A program made the translations under genes and the position numbers. This document shows, piece by piece, positions 25,690-34,592 of a stretch of DNA of 64,000 bases. The DNA is from Carboxylicivirga mesophila (GTDB taxonomy: Bacteria > Bacteroidota > Bacteroidia > Bacteroidales > Marinilabiliaceae). Positions within the stretch are counted from its first letter, which is position 1; the number at the start of each line of letters is the position of its first letter. The stretch is from NCBI RefSeq assembly GCF_018271975.1, contig NZ_JAGUCN010000010.1, positions 1-64,000 on the forward strand, read 5' to 3'. The notes below the pieces were generated by a model. That model was not told where the DNA came from and made no database searches. It worked only from the letters and a program-made list of their open reading frames with translations.

Positions 25690-26424
25690 ATGACACGATT
25701 ATTAACTCTATTGCTGATAGCCATTTTCGCCATACCAGTTAAAGCACAAACCGCCGATGAAATCATCCAAAAGATAGACGATAACATGTCGGCCGATACG
25801 CGCATTGTTGAGTCGAGCATGATCATTCATGGCCGTCGTAACAGCCGCACCATTACATCGGTAAGTTACACCATGGGCACTGAAAAGTCGTTTACCGAAT
25901 ACCTGTCTCCGGCGCGGGAGAAGGGTACAAAAATGCTTAAGCTCGATGACCGCCTGTGGACCTACTACCCGGCCAACGATCGCATCGTGCAGATTTCCGG
26001 TCACATGCTGCGCCAGTCATTAATGGGGTCTGACTTGTCCTATGAGGATATGATGGATGATCGTAAACTGTGTGATGTATATACACCGGTCATCGAATCT
26101 ACCGAAACCATTGATGGACACAAAGTGTTTGTGCTAAAGCTTACTGCCAAGGTGGACGATGCAGCCTACTATTCGCGTAAGCTTTGGGTTGATGAAACCT
26201 ATTTTTTACCTGTTAAAGAGGAGCTTTACGCCAAGAGTGGTCAGCTGCTAAAGCGCACAGTATTGAGTGATTTTAAACAGATAAAAGGCCGCTGGTACCC
26301 CATGAAGTTTAACTTTAAGGATGTGCTTAAGCAAGGTGACGGTACCGATTGGGAAATCAGCAGCATCAAGTTTGATGAGGAAATCCCTGATTACCTGTTT
26401 ACCAAAGCGGCTCTGAAGCAGTAA
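25690..26424 (+). CDS. LolA-like outer-membrane lipoprotein-sorting protein
   Basis: The product is 244 residues with a signal peptide ending in VKAQ. The mature protein has the half-open barrel plan of the LolA/LolB fold in the large 'outer membrane lipoprotein-sorting' branch (also related to DUF1329): the N-terminal TADEIIQKIDDNMSADTR helix, FTEYLSPAREKGTKMLKLDD, LWTYYPANDRIVQISGHMLRQSLMGSDLSYEDM, and a C-terminal FKQIKGRWYPMKFNFKD. It probably carries a hydrophobic cargo across the periplasm. As last gene of the TetR operon it would link the ABC permeases with the porin-like protein. Confidence 0.85.
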   Translation: MTRLLTLLLIAIFAIPVKAQTADEIIQKIDDNMSADTRIVESSMIIHGRRNSRTITSVSYTMGTEKSFTEYLSPAREKGTKMLKLDDRLWTYYPANDRIVQISGHMLRQSLMGSDLSYEDMMDDRKLCDVYTPVIESTETIDGHKVFVLKLTAKVDDAAYYSRKLWVDETYFLPVKEELYAKSGQLLKRTVLSDFKQIKGRWYPMKFNFKDVLKQGDGTDWEISSIKFDEEIPDYLFTKAALKQ

Positions 26425-26606
26425 AGCATCTGGCGAACTATCGGTTTGTATGTGCAACCTGGGCGGTCATCCAGATTGTTTCAAATATGAGTTGCGTTAT
26501 TTTGCTCATCTTTTGAATCAATTTTTGATTGTATATGAGTTGTGTTGAGCAGCTCCTCCAGGTAGCCTTCAATTTATGCACACTGCACGGTGAGCGCAGT
26601 GTGGTG

Positions 26607-27695
26607 TTATTTCCTCTGGATTTCGTCAATAAAGAAGTTGGCAATCGTAATTGTCGGCTCGGCTGACCAATCGGCATCCAGATTGCCAAGCCAAATGACA
26701 CTCAGTTCCAAATCGGGGTATAGCATAATGGCAGAGCAGCCGCCCGTAATGCCCCCGAGGTGGCCATATAGTCTGTTACCGTGCTCATCTTTGGTTACCA
26801 CCCACCCAAATCCTGTATCACTTTCGTTTTCGCCACTGTACTTGTAGGGTGTAAATAGTAATTGTTGGCTGTTATTATTCAAATAAGTACCATATTGAAG
26901 TTCATTACATATTTTAGTCAGATCCTCGGCACAGGAAAGTATACCTCCTGAAGGTATTTTGTAACGGTTGTCGAAAAAGTGCGCATTAATAATTTCGCCT
27001 TTGGTGTTTAATTCATAGCCTGATGTACGATTAGGTATTATTTGATACGGATGGTCTGCTATAGAATTATTCATGTTCAATGGTACAAAAAGAGAGTCTT
27101 TTAGTAGTTTTTCGAATTTTAGGTTTGTCTGTTTTTCAATATAGGCTGCCGCAATATTGTACCCATAGCTTGAATAGTGGAACTTATGACCAGGCGCAAA
27201 CAAAAGCGAATCATCTTTCAGGATGTTTAAGCCTGTTTGAATACTGTGATGGAAGTTAATACCCGAGGTGTCTTTGGGTAAATAATGCCTGATGCCAGCA
27301 GCATGGCAAAATAATTGCCTCACAGTAAACGACTCCGGGATATGCTGAAAACATGCAAGTTTATCGTTGACGGCTTGGTCAATGTCCACAATTCTGTTTT
27401 GGTATAGACGGGCTGTTAGAACTGCTGATACGGACTTAGATACGCTTGCAATCCTAAATTTGGTCTCTGGATGAACCGGAGTACTTTGCTCCAGATTCGA
27501 ATAGCCAAAGCTTTGTGACCAAACTAAGCTGCCTTTGTGTGATACGGCTATCTGCATTCCGGGAACTTTATGTGATTCCATAAAGCCTTCGATGTAGGAA
27601 TGAGATCTTTCGATGGAAACACTAAAATTGCCAGTTTGATTATTAGAACACGATAGAAGTAGAGTTAGGGCTATAAAAATAATTGGCTTGTTCAT
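26607..27695 (-). CDS. Serine hydrolase of the beta-lactamase class C/PBP family, lipoprotein
   Basis: The product is 362 residues with a lipobox LLSC near residue 16. The nucleophile motif SVSK lies at 84-87. The second motif reads YSS at 174-176 (HYSSYGYN) where most relatives have YxN, and the third is HLGG (in YGHLGGITGG), replacing KTG as is common in esterase-like members. Such proteins are D-peptidases or esterases rather than true beta-lactamases; the substrate cannot be told. It is convergent with the LolA-like gene; a weak hairpin lies between them near 26580-26602. Confidence 0.85.
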   Translation of the reverse strand: MNKPIIFIALTLLLSCSNNQTGNFSVSIERSHSYIEGFMESHKVPGMQIAVSHKGSLVWSQSFGYSNLEQSTPVHPETKFRIASVSKSVSAVLTARLYQNRIVDIDQAVNDKLACFQHIPESFTVRQLFCHAAGIRHYLPKDTSGINFHHSIQTGLNILKDDSLLFAPGHKFHYSSYGYNIAAAYIEKQTNLKFEKLLKDSLFVPLNMNNSIADHPYQIIPNRTSGYELNTKGEIINAHFFDNRYKIPSGGILSCAEDLTKICNELQYGTYLNNNSQQLLFTPYKYSGENESDTGFGWVVTKDEHGNRLYGHLGGITGGCSAIMLYPDLELSVIWLGNLDADWSAEPTITIANFFIDEIQRK

Positions 27696-27987
27696 TTATG
27701 TCTGTGTTTCTTATGTTTTAAACTATTTCTTGGGTATACGCTTCATAAAACCGATAGCCATTATTGGTAAATCACTACTAATTTATGATTTTGTTTGATA
27801 TGTCGGTGTTTTCGGTTTCATAATATTTTGCTGATGAGTGCTATCTGTTAAGCTGGTTTTTGATAGATGAAGGATGTGTATAATTTGAATGAAGGGTGTA
27901 ATAAAATGGGGTCAACATCTTATAAAAGCAATTAAATGCATGTTATATGGTTTTAATATGGGGTTATAAAATAAAAAATACTAATAA

Positions 27988-28018
27988 TTTGTAATAACAC
28001 CCCATATTTATATATTTG
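27988..28018 (+). promoter_or_regulatory. Consensus promoter of amtB-glnK
   Basis: TTTG (27988-27991), a 19-nt spacer and TATATTTG (28011-28018) match the Bacteroidota vegetative promoter exactly. Transcription would start near 28025, leaving a leader of about 150 nt before amtB. No further gene is seen in 27696-27987. Confidence 0.8.
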
Positions 28019-28172
28019 TATCCGAAAACTGATAAATGTCATAATTATTCTGACAAGGGGAATTGGTATTGCATGTTTGGTATTTAACATTGTATATCCT
28101 AATTGAGCAGATTAAAGTTGGATTTTGACCAATCGAACTGGGCATTGAATCAATAATCTTTATCACATTATT

Positions 28173-29513
28173 ATGAAATTAAATCTTAGACTGAAAAAAA
28201 GAATGTTGGCAACCCTGGCAATTATAATGGGGTTAGGAGGACTGATGGAGTTAAGTGCGCAACCCGGTGTTGATTCTGGTGCCACGGCCTGGATGATCAC
28301 CTCTACAGCTTTGGTATTACTCATGGTTCCTGGTCTGGCCATGTTTTACGGTGGACTGGTGCGCTCAAAAAATGTGTTGGGTACCATGATGCATAGTTTT
28401 GCTGCTATGGGCGTCATGAGTGTGCTTTGGGTAACAGTTAGTTATAGCATGTGTTTTGGAAGCAGTGTGCTGGGTGGCTGGTTTGGCTGGAATTCAGATT
28501 ACGTGTTTTTGCAAGGCATCGATGAAACAATTATGGAAGGTGGCGTACCCGAATATGTATTTTCCATGTTTCAGGGGAAATTTGCCATCATTACACCAGC
28601 TTTAATAGCAGGGGCATTTGCCGAAAGAGTGAAATTCAGAGGTTACCTGGTGTTTATTACCTTATGGGGACTACTGGTATATAATCCATTGTGTCACTGG
28701 GTGTGGGCCGAAGATGGCTTCTTGTTTAATATGGGTGCCGATGGTGCAATTGACTTTGCCGGTGGTACGGTGGTGCATATTTCTGCTGGTGTAAGTGGAT
28801 TGGTGGCAGCTATCTACCTGGGGGCTCGTCGTGGTTATCCTCACCGTCAGATGCGTCCCAATAACCTGGTGATGGTGATGATGGGTGTTGGCCTGCTATG
28901 GGTTGGCTGGTTTGGTTTCAACGCGGGTAGTAGTGTATCAAGTGGATTGAGTACAGCTCAGGCATTAACTGCAACTCAAGTGGCTGCCGCAGCTGGAGCT
29001 TTAACATGGATATTAATTGAAGGATTCCATCAGGGTAAAATGACCGCACTGGGTTTTGCTTCAGGTATATTATCTGGTTTGGTAGCTGTTACACCAGCGG
29101 CTGGTGTCGTACAGCCTTTAGGAGCCATGGTTTTAGGTGCCCTGGCGACTGTTATTTGTTACCTAATGCTCATTGTTAAAGATAAACTTGGCTACGATGA
29201 TTCATTGGATGCCTTTGGGATTCATGGAGTAGGGGGTATTGTTGGTGCGATTGCCTTAACCTTTTTTATACGGGATAGCTGGATGGCTAATGCTGCTGAA
29301 GCTGCCGGAGGAAGCTGGAGTATCTGGCAACAGTTAGGTGTGCAGGTAGCAGCTGTGGCTATAGCAATGGCCTACTCAATTGTCTTAACCCTGATTATAT
29401 TGGTGGTAGTTGAAAAACTGTTTCGCCTTAAGTCAACACCTGAAGAGGAGATGCAGGGATTAGACCATGCTTACCATGGAGAACGCGGTTATGGCATGTT
29501 AAATCCTAATTAA
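28173..29513 (+). CDS. amtB: Ammonium transporter
   Basis: The product is 446 residues. Amt proteins are trimeric inner-membrane channels that move ammonium/ammonia. There is a hydrophobic leader (1-31, ending ELSAQ), then the typical eleven helices. The family signature appears as DFAGGTVVHISAGVSGLVAA, and the two pore histidines are in VVHISAG and GIHGVGGIVG. Length and motifs are complete. The PII gene glnK lies 183 bp downstream, the classic pairing in which PII blocks the channel when nitrogen is plentiful. A consensus promoter precedes it at 27988. Confidence 0.96.
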   Translation: MKLNLRLKKRMLATLAIIMGLGGLMELSAQPGVDSGATAWMITSTALVLLMVPGLAMFYGGLVRSKNVLGTMMHSFAAMGVMSVLWVTVSYSMCFGSSVLGGWFGWNSDYVFLQGIDETIMEGGVPEYVFSMFQGKFAIITPALIAGAFAERVKFRGYLVFITLWGLLVYNPLCHWVWAEDGFLFNMGADGAIDFAGGTVVHISAGVSGLVAAIYLGARRGYPHRQMRPNNLVMVMMGVGLLWVGWFGFNAGSSVSSGLSTAQALTATQVAAAAGALTWILIEGFHQGKMTALGFASGILSGLVAVTPAAGVVQPLGAMVLGALATVICYLMLIVKDKLGYDDSLDAFGIHGVGGIVGAIALTFFIRDSWMANAAEAAGGSWSIWQQLGVQVAAVAIAMAYSIVLTLIILVVVEKLFRLKSTPEEEMQGLDHAYHGERGYGMLNPN

Positions 29514-29610
29514 TTAACTTATCACTTTAAGTATTGAGTTAATAAGTTGGCAGGCAGATCAGCCGCTTTGCAACCAACAAGAATAAACTATTAAAGACAT
29601 GAAACGAACT

Positions 29611-29657
29611 AGTAAATTTTAAATAAAGGGCAAATAAGTGTTTGATTAAAATTTACT
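29611..29657 (+). promoter_or_regulatory. 12-bp inverted repeat ahead of glnK
   Basis: AGTAAATTTTAA (29611-29622) and TTAAAATTTACT (29646-29657) are perfect complements separated by 23 nt, ending 39 nt before the glnK start. It may be an operator or an RNA hairpin between amtB and glnK. A weaker hairpin (AACTTAT/ATAAGTT) lies at 29516-29548 just after amtB. Confidence 0.55.
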
Positions 29658-29696
29658 TGCGAGTTCCATCTGACAACAAAAAGTAAAATTACACAG

Positions 29697-30047
29697 ATGA
29701 AATTAATAACTGCTATTATACGTTCATACCAGCTTGATCAGGTTCGAGAGAGCCTTATAGCTGCCGGTATTACCAGAATTACAGTCAGTCGGGTGTCGGG
29801 CCATGGCGCTCAAAAGCGAGAAGAAGTTTACCGTGGTAAAAAAGTAATTCCATCACTTATTCCTAAAATGCGTGTGGAAATTGCTGTCAATGATGAATTT
29901 GTTGATACAACCGTTAATGCCATCATCGAAGGGGCAAAATCGGTAAGCGAGGTAGAGGGAGAAATTGGTGATGGTAAGATTTTTATAACACCATTAGAGG
30001 AGTGCATCCGAATAAGAACCGGTGAAAAAGGTAGTAATGCTATTTAA
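29697..30047 (+). CDS. glnK: PII nitrogen regulatory protein, GlnK-like
   Basis: The product is 116 residues. PII proteins are trimers that sense ATP/ADP and 2-oxoglutarate and gate Amt channels through the T-loop. The fold is intact: MKLITAIIRSYQLDQVRESL at the start, the T-loop region GAQKREEVYRGKKVIPSLIP (37-56) and the ATP-binding B-loop EGEIGDGKIFI (87-97). Aligned to E. coli GlnB, Tyr45 corresponds to Tyr46, but the uridylylated Tyr51 is replaced by Val50, and the loop is one residue shorter. Control by uridylylation is therefore unlikely. The gene follows amtB. Confidence 0.93.
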   Translation: MKLITAIIRSYQLDQVRESLIAAGITRITVSRVSGHGAQKREEVYRGKKVIPSLIPKMRVEIAVNDEFVDTTVNAIIEGAKSVSEVEGEIGDGKIFITPLEECIRIRTGEKGSNAI

Positions 30048-30093
30048 TGAAACTATGGAAGTTCTTCCATAATAACTCCAAATCTATGAAGCG

Positions 30094-30126
30094 AAAATCC
30101 CTCTTCACATTGTGAAGAGGGATTTT
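30094..30126. terminator. Bidirectional terminator
   Basis: A perfect stem of up to 16 bp (30094-30109 with 30111-30126; AATCCCTCTTCAC / GTGAAGAGGGATT) has A runs on one side and T runs on the other. It serves both glnK and the convergent DUF4301 gene. Confidence 0.92.
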
Positions 30127-30144
30127 TTATTGAATAGTAAATGG

Positions 30145-31668
30145 TTACTTCTCAGGTTGATGTTGAGGCCTTAATAAGTCCATGACCGTTTTAACAGGAT
30201 TAAATGTGCTGATGGGTACTTCTACGAAAAATGTCAGCCAATGTGCCATTGCACCATTCCACAAACCTGGCAGTTCAAGTGCTTTAAGTGCATTTCCGTT
30301 CTGTGTTTTTTCAGAAATAAAACCGGTCTCAGGATCAACGAACTTCGTCAGGTCAAACTTTTGCCCTTTGTAATCTTTGGTGTAGCACACCAGATCTACG
30401 GGGTTGAAGTGCGTGCTGGCTTTTAATATGGCTTGCTGTTCGGCATTGTTGGGATCTATTTGTGCTCCCTCCACAATCTGCAGGTTTATACTGTCATCCT
30501 TTTGTTTTACCCAGAATGGACCTCCGCCAGGTTCGCCTTCATTTTTAACCATGCCACAAACACGTATAGGACGGTTGAGTTTATCTAATAGTAAGGAACG
30601 CTTCTCGTCATTAGATAATTGTTCAATGGCCGAACGTTCCATTTGCAGGTCATTCACCAGAAAGTCAACTCCCGCATCCGTGGCCTCGTCAGATGACTGA
30701 TCTAGTCCTTTGAGTATATCAGATATCTGTGCTTGTTTATCCAATACAATACCGGCCAGTACTTGCTTATATGCAACCGTATCGCTTTGTAAATGCTCAG
30801 GTACCACGTTATCAATGTTTTTAATAAAAACAAGTTCTTCCTGCAGATCATTCAGGTTTTCAATGAGTGCCCCATGCCCGCCAGGCCTGAAGAGTAGTTG
30901 TCCATCATCATTTCTGAATGGTGTATTGTCAGGATTGACGGCAATTGTATCAGTGGATGGTTTTTGAAATGAGAAACTCACATCAAATTTGACACTAAAC
31001 TGCGCTTCTATTTGTTCCTTACCTGCGTCAAGCTGCTGTTTAAAAAGCTCCTCGTGTTCAGGACTAATGGTGAAATGTGTTTTGGCTTTATCGTTTACTT
31101 TTGCATACTGTGCCGCTTCCTTCAGATGTTCTTCCAAAGGAGTCAGTGCCGACTCAGTACCCATGTGAAACTTCAGCAGGCCTTTGGGCAGGCTGCCATA
31201 ATTCAATCCCTTGCCAAGTAAAAGATGTTCTACTACTTGTGTAGCTAACTTTGTGTCAATGTGTTTGGTATCTATTCTTTTTTGCAAAGCTTTTTCAAGA
31301 TCATCGATAAAGGCAAATTGACGAATGTGCGCAAAAAAAGCATCATATGGTGCTTGCTGCATCATCACGTCTTTTTGTTCTTCATTCGCATTTAGAAACT
31401 CAAAAAGAGCCTTAAACATGCGGGTAGCTGCTCCTGATGCAGGTACAAACTTGATTGTCTTCAAGCCATCATTCAGAGCCTTATTATATAAATTGATATA
31501 ACGCTCATGATCTTTTGCAGAAGCTTGAATGATTCCATCGTCAATGGTTGCTGCTTTACGCAACTGAGCAAAAGCAAATCCATTTTTGAAATGCTCCAGT
31601 TGTTGCTCAATAAGCTTAATATCTATTCCTTTTTTGTTGATTTGTTCAAGGTCGTTTTTCGTAAACAT
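30145..31668 (-). CDS. DUF4301 family protein
   Basis: The product is 507 residues, cytoplasmic (no signal peptide or helices). The N-terminus MFTKNDLEQINKKGIDIKLI and later segments such as FVPASGAATRMFKALFEFL, FRPGGHGALIENLND and PIRVCGMVKNEGEPGGGPFW are typical of DUF4301, a Bacteroidota family of this length. The glycine-rich PASGAATRM and GGHGAL loops resemble nucleotide-sugar pyrophosphorylase sites, so a nucleotidyltransferase-like role is possible but unproven. A TATCTTTA -7 element with a TTG 18 nt upstream lies on the minus strand at 31681-31709. Confidence 0.85.
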   Translation of the reverse strand: MFTKNDLEQINKKGIDIKLIEQQLEHFKNGFAFAQLRKAATIDDGIIQASAKDHERYINLYNKALNDGLKTIKFVPASGAATRMFKALFEFLNANEEQKDVMMQQAPYDAFFAHIRQFAFIDDLEKALQKRIDTKHIDTKLATQVVEHLLLGKGLNYGSLPKGLLKFHMGTESALTPLEEHLKEAAQYAKVNDKAKTHFTISPEHEELFKQQLDAGKEQIEAQFSVKFDVSFSFQKPSTDTIAVNPDNTPFRNDDGQLLFRPGGHGALIENLNDLQEELVFIKNIDNVVPEHLQSDTVAYKQVLAGIVLDKQAQISDILKGLDQSSDEATDAGVDFLVNDLQMERSAIEQLSNDEKRSLLLDKLNRPIRVCGMVKNEGEPGGGPFWVKQKDDSINLQIVEGAQIDPNNAEQQAILKASTHFNPVDLVCYTKDYKGQKFDLTKFVDPETGFISEKTQNGNALKALELPGLWNGAMAHWLTFFVEVPISTFNPVKTVMDLLRPQHQPEK

Positions 31669-31879
31669 GTGGTTGAATTTTAAAGATACGTAATAATAAG
31701 TTTTTTCAATGTTGATAACAAATCAAGGCCGTTAAATTAAGGTCAATATCCTTAACTAATTTGAGCTGGAATGCCTAATACCTATCCGTTATTTCTCTGA
31801 AATTTAAAGGTTAGGATAGTAGACTAATGGAACAAAAGAACAAAAAGTTCAAATGTACTGATAATCAATTATTTAAATG

Positions 31880-31910
31880 TTTAGATATTTAAAAAATAAG
31901 GCTATCTTCG
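31880..31910 (+). promoter_or_regulatory. Promoter of the FadL-lipase pair
   Basis: TTTA (31880-31883), 19 nt, then TATCTTCG (31903-31910): one change from consensus in each box, with ideal spacing, 44 nt before the start at 31954. Confidence 0.6.
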
Positions 31911-31953
31911 CCCTGTTAAAATTTCTTAAAAAGTATTCACTAATCATTCTTTT

Positions 31954-33171
31954 ATGAAGAGAATCGGATTATTCTGTGGGTTACTTATGCTTAGTTTTCA
32001 GCTATTTGCTGAAGGTTATCAGGTAAACCTGCAAGGCAACCGGCAAACTGGGATGGGACATACCGGAGCCGGATTAATTATGGGCGCCTCAAGCATGCAC
32101 TTTAACCCAGGCGCATTAAGTTTGATGGATAAAAAGTATGATTTTTCATTGGGCGGTAGTTTTATTTTTTCTAAAAATACGTTCCACAAACAAAGTCCAT
32201 CAATGTATGAAGCTAAATCGGATAACCCAATGGGAACACCATTTTACTTCTATGGAGCAACAAAAATAAATGATAAGCTGGCAGCCGGACTGGCGGTCAC
32301 CACTCCTTATGGTAATTCACTTAATTGGGGTGACGATTGGGATGGTAAGTACCTTATTCAGGATATTTCTTTACGTGCTATTTTTATTCAGCCTACCATT
32401 GCGTATAAAATTACTGATAAACTTGGTTTGGGTGTTGGTTTTATGGCCGTAAATGGTGATGTTGACTTAAACAAAGCACTGCCTGCCCAGTCGGCCGATG
32501 GTGTGGCAAGTGTTAATATTTCTGGTAATACCTGGGCATTTGGCTTTAATGCTGGTCTTTCTTTCCAGGCAAATGAGCAATTGTCGTTTGGACTAAGCTA
32601 CCGCTCAAAGGTGATGGTTGAATTAGATGAGGGAGATGCTGATTTTACAGTGCCACCATCGCTTGGAGGATTATATCCCGATACCAAGTTTCAGTCTGAA
32701 CTACCGATGCCTGCCAATATTACTTTTGGTGTAGGTTATCAGGTGAATGAGAAACTATTATTGGCCGTGGACCTGCAATATGTTGAGTGGTCGGCCTACG
32801 AAAGTTTGAATTTCGACTTTGAAGCTGAAACAGTGCCAGATTCGCATAACCAACGTGATTTTGAAAACACCATGATATACCGCCTGGGAGCTGAGTATAC
32901 CCTAAATGAGAAGTTTCAGTTCAGAGGGGGTGTGTATTACGACAGTACGCCAATTCCCGAAGATTTGCTGACACCCGAAACACCTGGTACCAACAAAATT
33001 GGTATGTCATTAGGTTGTGGTTATCACATTAACGATAAGCTATCGCTGGATGCTTCATTACTTTATATCCATGGTACCAAGCGTGAAGATGGCTACGCAC
33101 CAACCAATTTTTACGGAACTTACTACTCAAATGCAGTAATTCCTGGTATTGGTATTAATTATTCATTCTAA
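31954..33171 (+). CDS. FadL/OmpP1-family outer-membrane transporter
   Basis: The product is 405 residues with a signal peptide ending in LFAEG. The mature start GYQVNLQGNRQTGMGHTGAG followed by ASSMHFNPGALSLM is the FadL hatch region with its NPG/NPA motif. Strand-like alternation runs to the end, which closes with IPGIGINYSF and a terminal Phe. FadL proteins carry long-chain fatty acids or other hydrophobic compounds across the outer membrane. The next gene, 14 bp downstream, encodes a GDSL lipase lipoprotein, so the pair could release fatty acids at the surface and take them in. Confidence 0.92.
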   Translation: MKRIGLFCGLLMLSFQLFAEGYQVNLQGNRQTGMGHTGAGLIMGASSMHFNPGALSLMDKKYDFSLGGSFIFSKNTFHKQSPSMYEAKSDNPMGTPFYFYGATKINDKLAAGLAVTTPYGNSLNWGDDWDGKYLIQDISLRAIFIQPTIAYKITDKLGLGVGFMAVNGDVDLNKALPAQSADGVASVNISGNTWAFGFNAGLSFQANEQLSFGLSYRSKVMVELDEGDADFTVPPSLGGLYPDTKFQSELPMPANITFGVGYQVNEKLLLAVDLQYVEWSAYESLNFDFEAETVPDSHNQRDFENTMIYRLGAEYTLNEKFQFRGGVYYDSTPIPEDLLTPETPGTNKIGMSLGCGYHINDKLSLDASLLYIHGTKREDGYAPTNFYGTYYSNAVIPGIGINYSF

Positions 33172-33185
33172 AAAAAGTCGGAGTA

Positions 33186-34544
33186 ATGATGAAAAAGAAT
33201 ATATATCAATATATGCTGCTGGCAATGGTAGTGCTTTTGGCTGCTTGTGAGCCAAAAGTAGACGACTTTAACCCCTCAAAGGGAACAGCAGATTTTACTA
33301 AATTTATAGCTATTGGAGATTCTTACACCGCAGGATATACCGATGGTGCTTTGGGGCTAAGAGGACAACAGGAAAGCTTCAGTTACATATTAGGACAACA
33401 ACTGATGTATGTGGGCAATGAATCATATCATCAACCATTGGTTCAGGCTGAAGGAAGTGTTGGTACTACCGTTATTGATGCACAAGGTACTTTAAACGGT
33501 TACTTTGAGCTAAAAGTAACAGAAAGGGGATTATCTCCTGTACCTTCAGTTGGTAATGTGGCCATTTTAGCTGAAGATGCCTATGATGAAGATAATCAGA
33601 ATTTTGGTGTTCCAGGAGCAAAGGTAACTCATTTAGTTGCCGCTGGTTATGCTCAGGCTAATCCGTTTTTTGCTCGATTTGCCAGTTCAGATGTGACACA
33701 TGTTTTGGGAGATGCTGCTACAGCAAATCCAACATTCTTTAGCTGTTGGTTAGCCGGAAATGATGTATTATCGTTTGCTTTAGCTGGCGGTGTTGGCGGA
33801 ATTGGCAATGGCGTAACTGACATTACCGATGCTGCAACCTTTGAATCTGCTTTAGCAGCAGTATTAAATACTTTAACAGCAAAAGGAGCAAAAGGTGTTG
33901 TTGGCAATATACCAGATGTGTCATCCATCCCTTTCTTTACAACTGTTCCTTATAATGCATTTGTAATTGATGCTGCAACAGCCGCAGCTTTAAATGCTAA
34001 ATATGCAGATTACAATGCCGCAGCAGAGTCTGTAGGGTTGCCCCAAATGGTTTTTGCAGAAGGACCTAATGCTTTTGTGATTTACGATGAATCAATCCCG
34101 GCACAACTTGGGCATAGAAGACAGGCGACAGCAGAAGACAGACTGTTACTGACCGCTCAGTCTGAGGCTTTAAGCTGGGGACCGACAAGTGATCCGATTT
34201 TAGGTAATGAATTTGTATTGACAAAAGATGAGCTAAGTATGATAAGTACGGCCACTAATCAGTTTAATGCGATAAGTAAAGAACTGGCAGATGGTTTTGG
34301 TTTAGCTTTCTTTGATGCTAATGCATTAATGAAGGAGTTAAGCACAAAAGGTATTATTATTGACGGACATCACTATACTGGAACTTTTGTGACAGGAGGT
34401 ATATTTTCTTTAGACGGTATTCATGCAACGGGTCGTGGTTCGGCTATCATTGCCAATGCCATGATTGATGCTATAAATGATACATACGGCTCTACTGTGC
34501 CACGTGCCAATATTAACGATTACGATATGGTAAAATTTCCTTAA
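33186..34544 (+). CDS. SGNH/GDSL-family lipase or esterase lipoprotein
   Basis: The product is 452 residues with lipobox LLAAC (Cys21). Block I of the SGNH hydrolases is FIAIGDSYTAGYTDG with nucleophile Ser46, the Asn block is LAGNDVLSF, and the Asp-His block at the C-terminus is LDGIHATGRGSAI. The catalytic set is complete. An insert of low-complexity Ala-rich sequence lies in the middle (around 220-280). The start has two adjacent ATGs (33186 and 33189). It is cotranscribed with the FadL-type gene and ends at a bidirectional terminator. The natural ester substrate is unknown. Confidence 0.9.
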   Translation: MMKKNIYQYMLLAMVVLLAACEPKVDDFNPSKGTADFTKFIAIGDSYTAGYTDGALGLRGQQESFSYILGQQLMYVGNESYHQPLVQAEGSVGTTVIDAQGTLNGYFELKVTERGLSPVPSVGNVAILAEDAYDEDNQNFGVPGAKVTHLVAAGYAQANPFFARFASSDVTHVLGDAATANPTFFSCWLAGNDVLSFALAGGVGGIGNGVTDITDAATFESALAAVLNTLTAKGAKGVVGNIPDVSSIPFFTTVPYNAFVIDAATAAALNAKYADYNAAAESVGLPQMVFAEGPNAFVIYDESIPAQLGHRRQATAEDRLLLTAQSEALSWGPTSDPILGNEFVLTKDELSMISTATNQFNAISKELADGFGLAFFDANALMKELSTKGIIIDGHHYTGTFVTGGIFSLDGIHATGRGSAIIANAMIDAINDTYGSTVPRANINDYDMVKFP

Positions 34545-34566
34545 TGGGAATTGATATATGAGTGGT

Positions 34567-34592
34567 AAAAAGGAGGGGTAACCCTCCTTTTT
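34567..34592. terminator. Bidirectional terminator
   Basis: AAAAAGGAGGG (34567-34577) pairs with CCCTCCTTTTT (34582-34592), with T runs on both strands. It separates the lipase gene from the convergent aminotransferase gene. Confidence 0.92.

Noticed and set aside
26578-26604. Hairpin ACACTGC/GCAGTGT between LolA-like and serine hydrolase genes
   Set aside because: Short stem without a T run; it could terminate but was not strong enough to list.
28173-28265. N-terminal hydrophobic leader of AmtB as a separate small gene
   Set aside because: It is in frame and continuous with the transporter and is a normal cleavable leader of such proteins.
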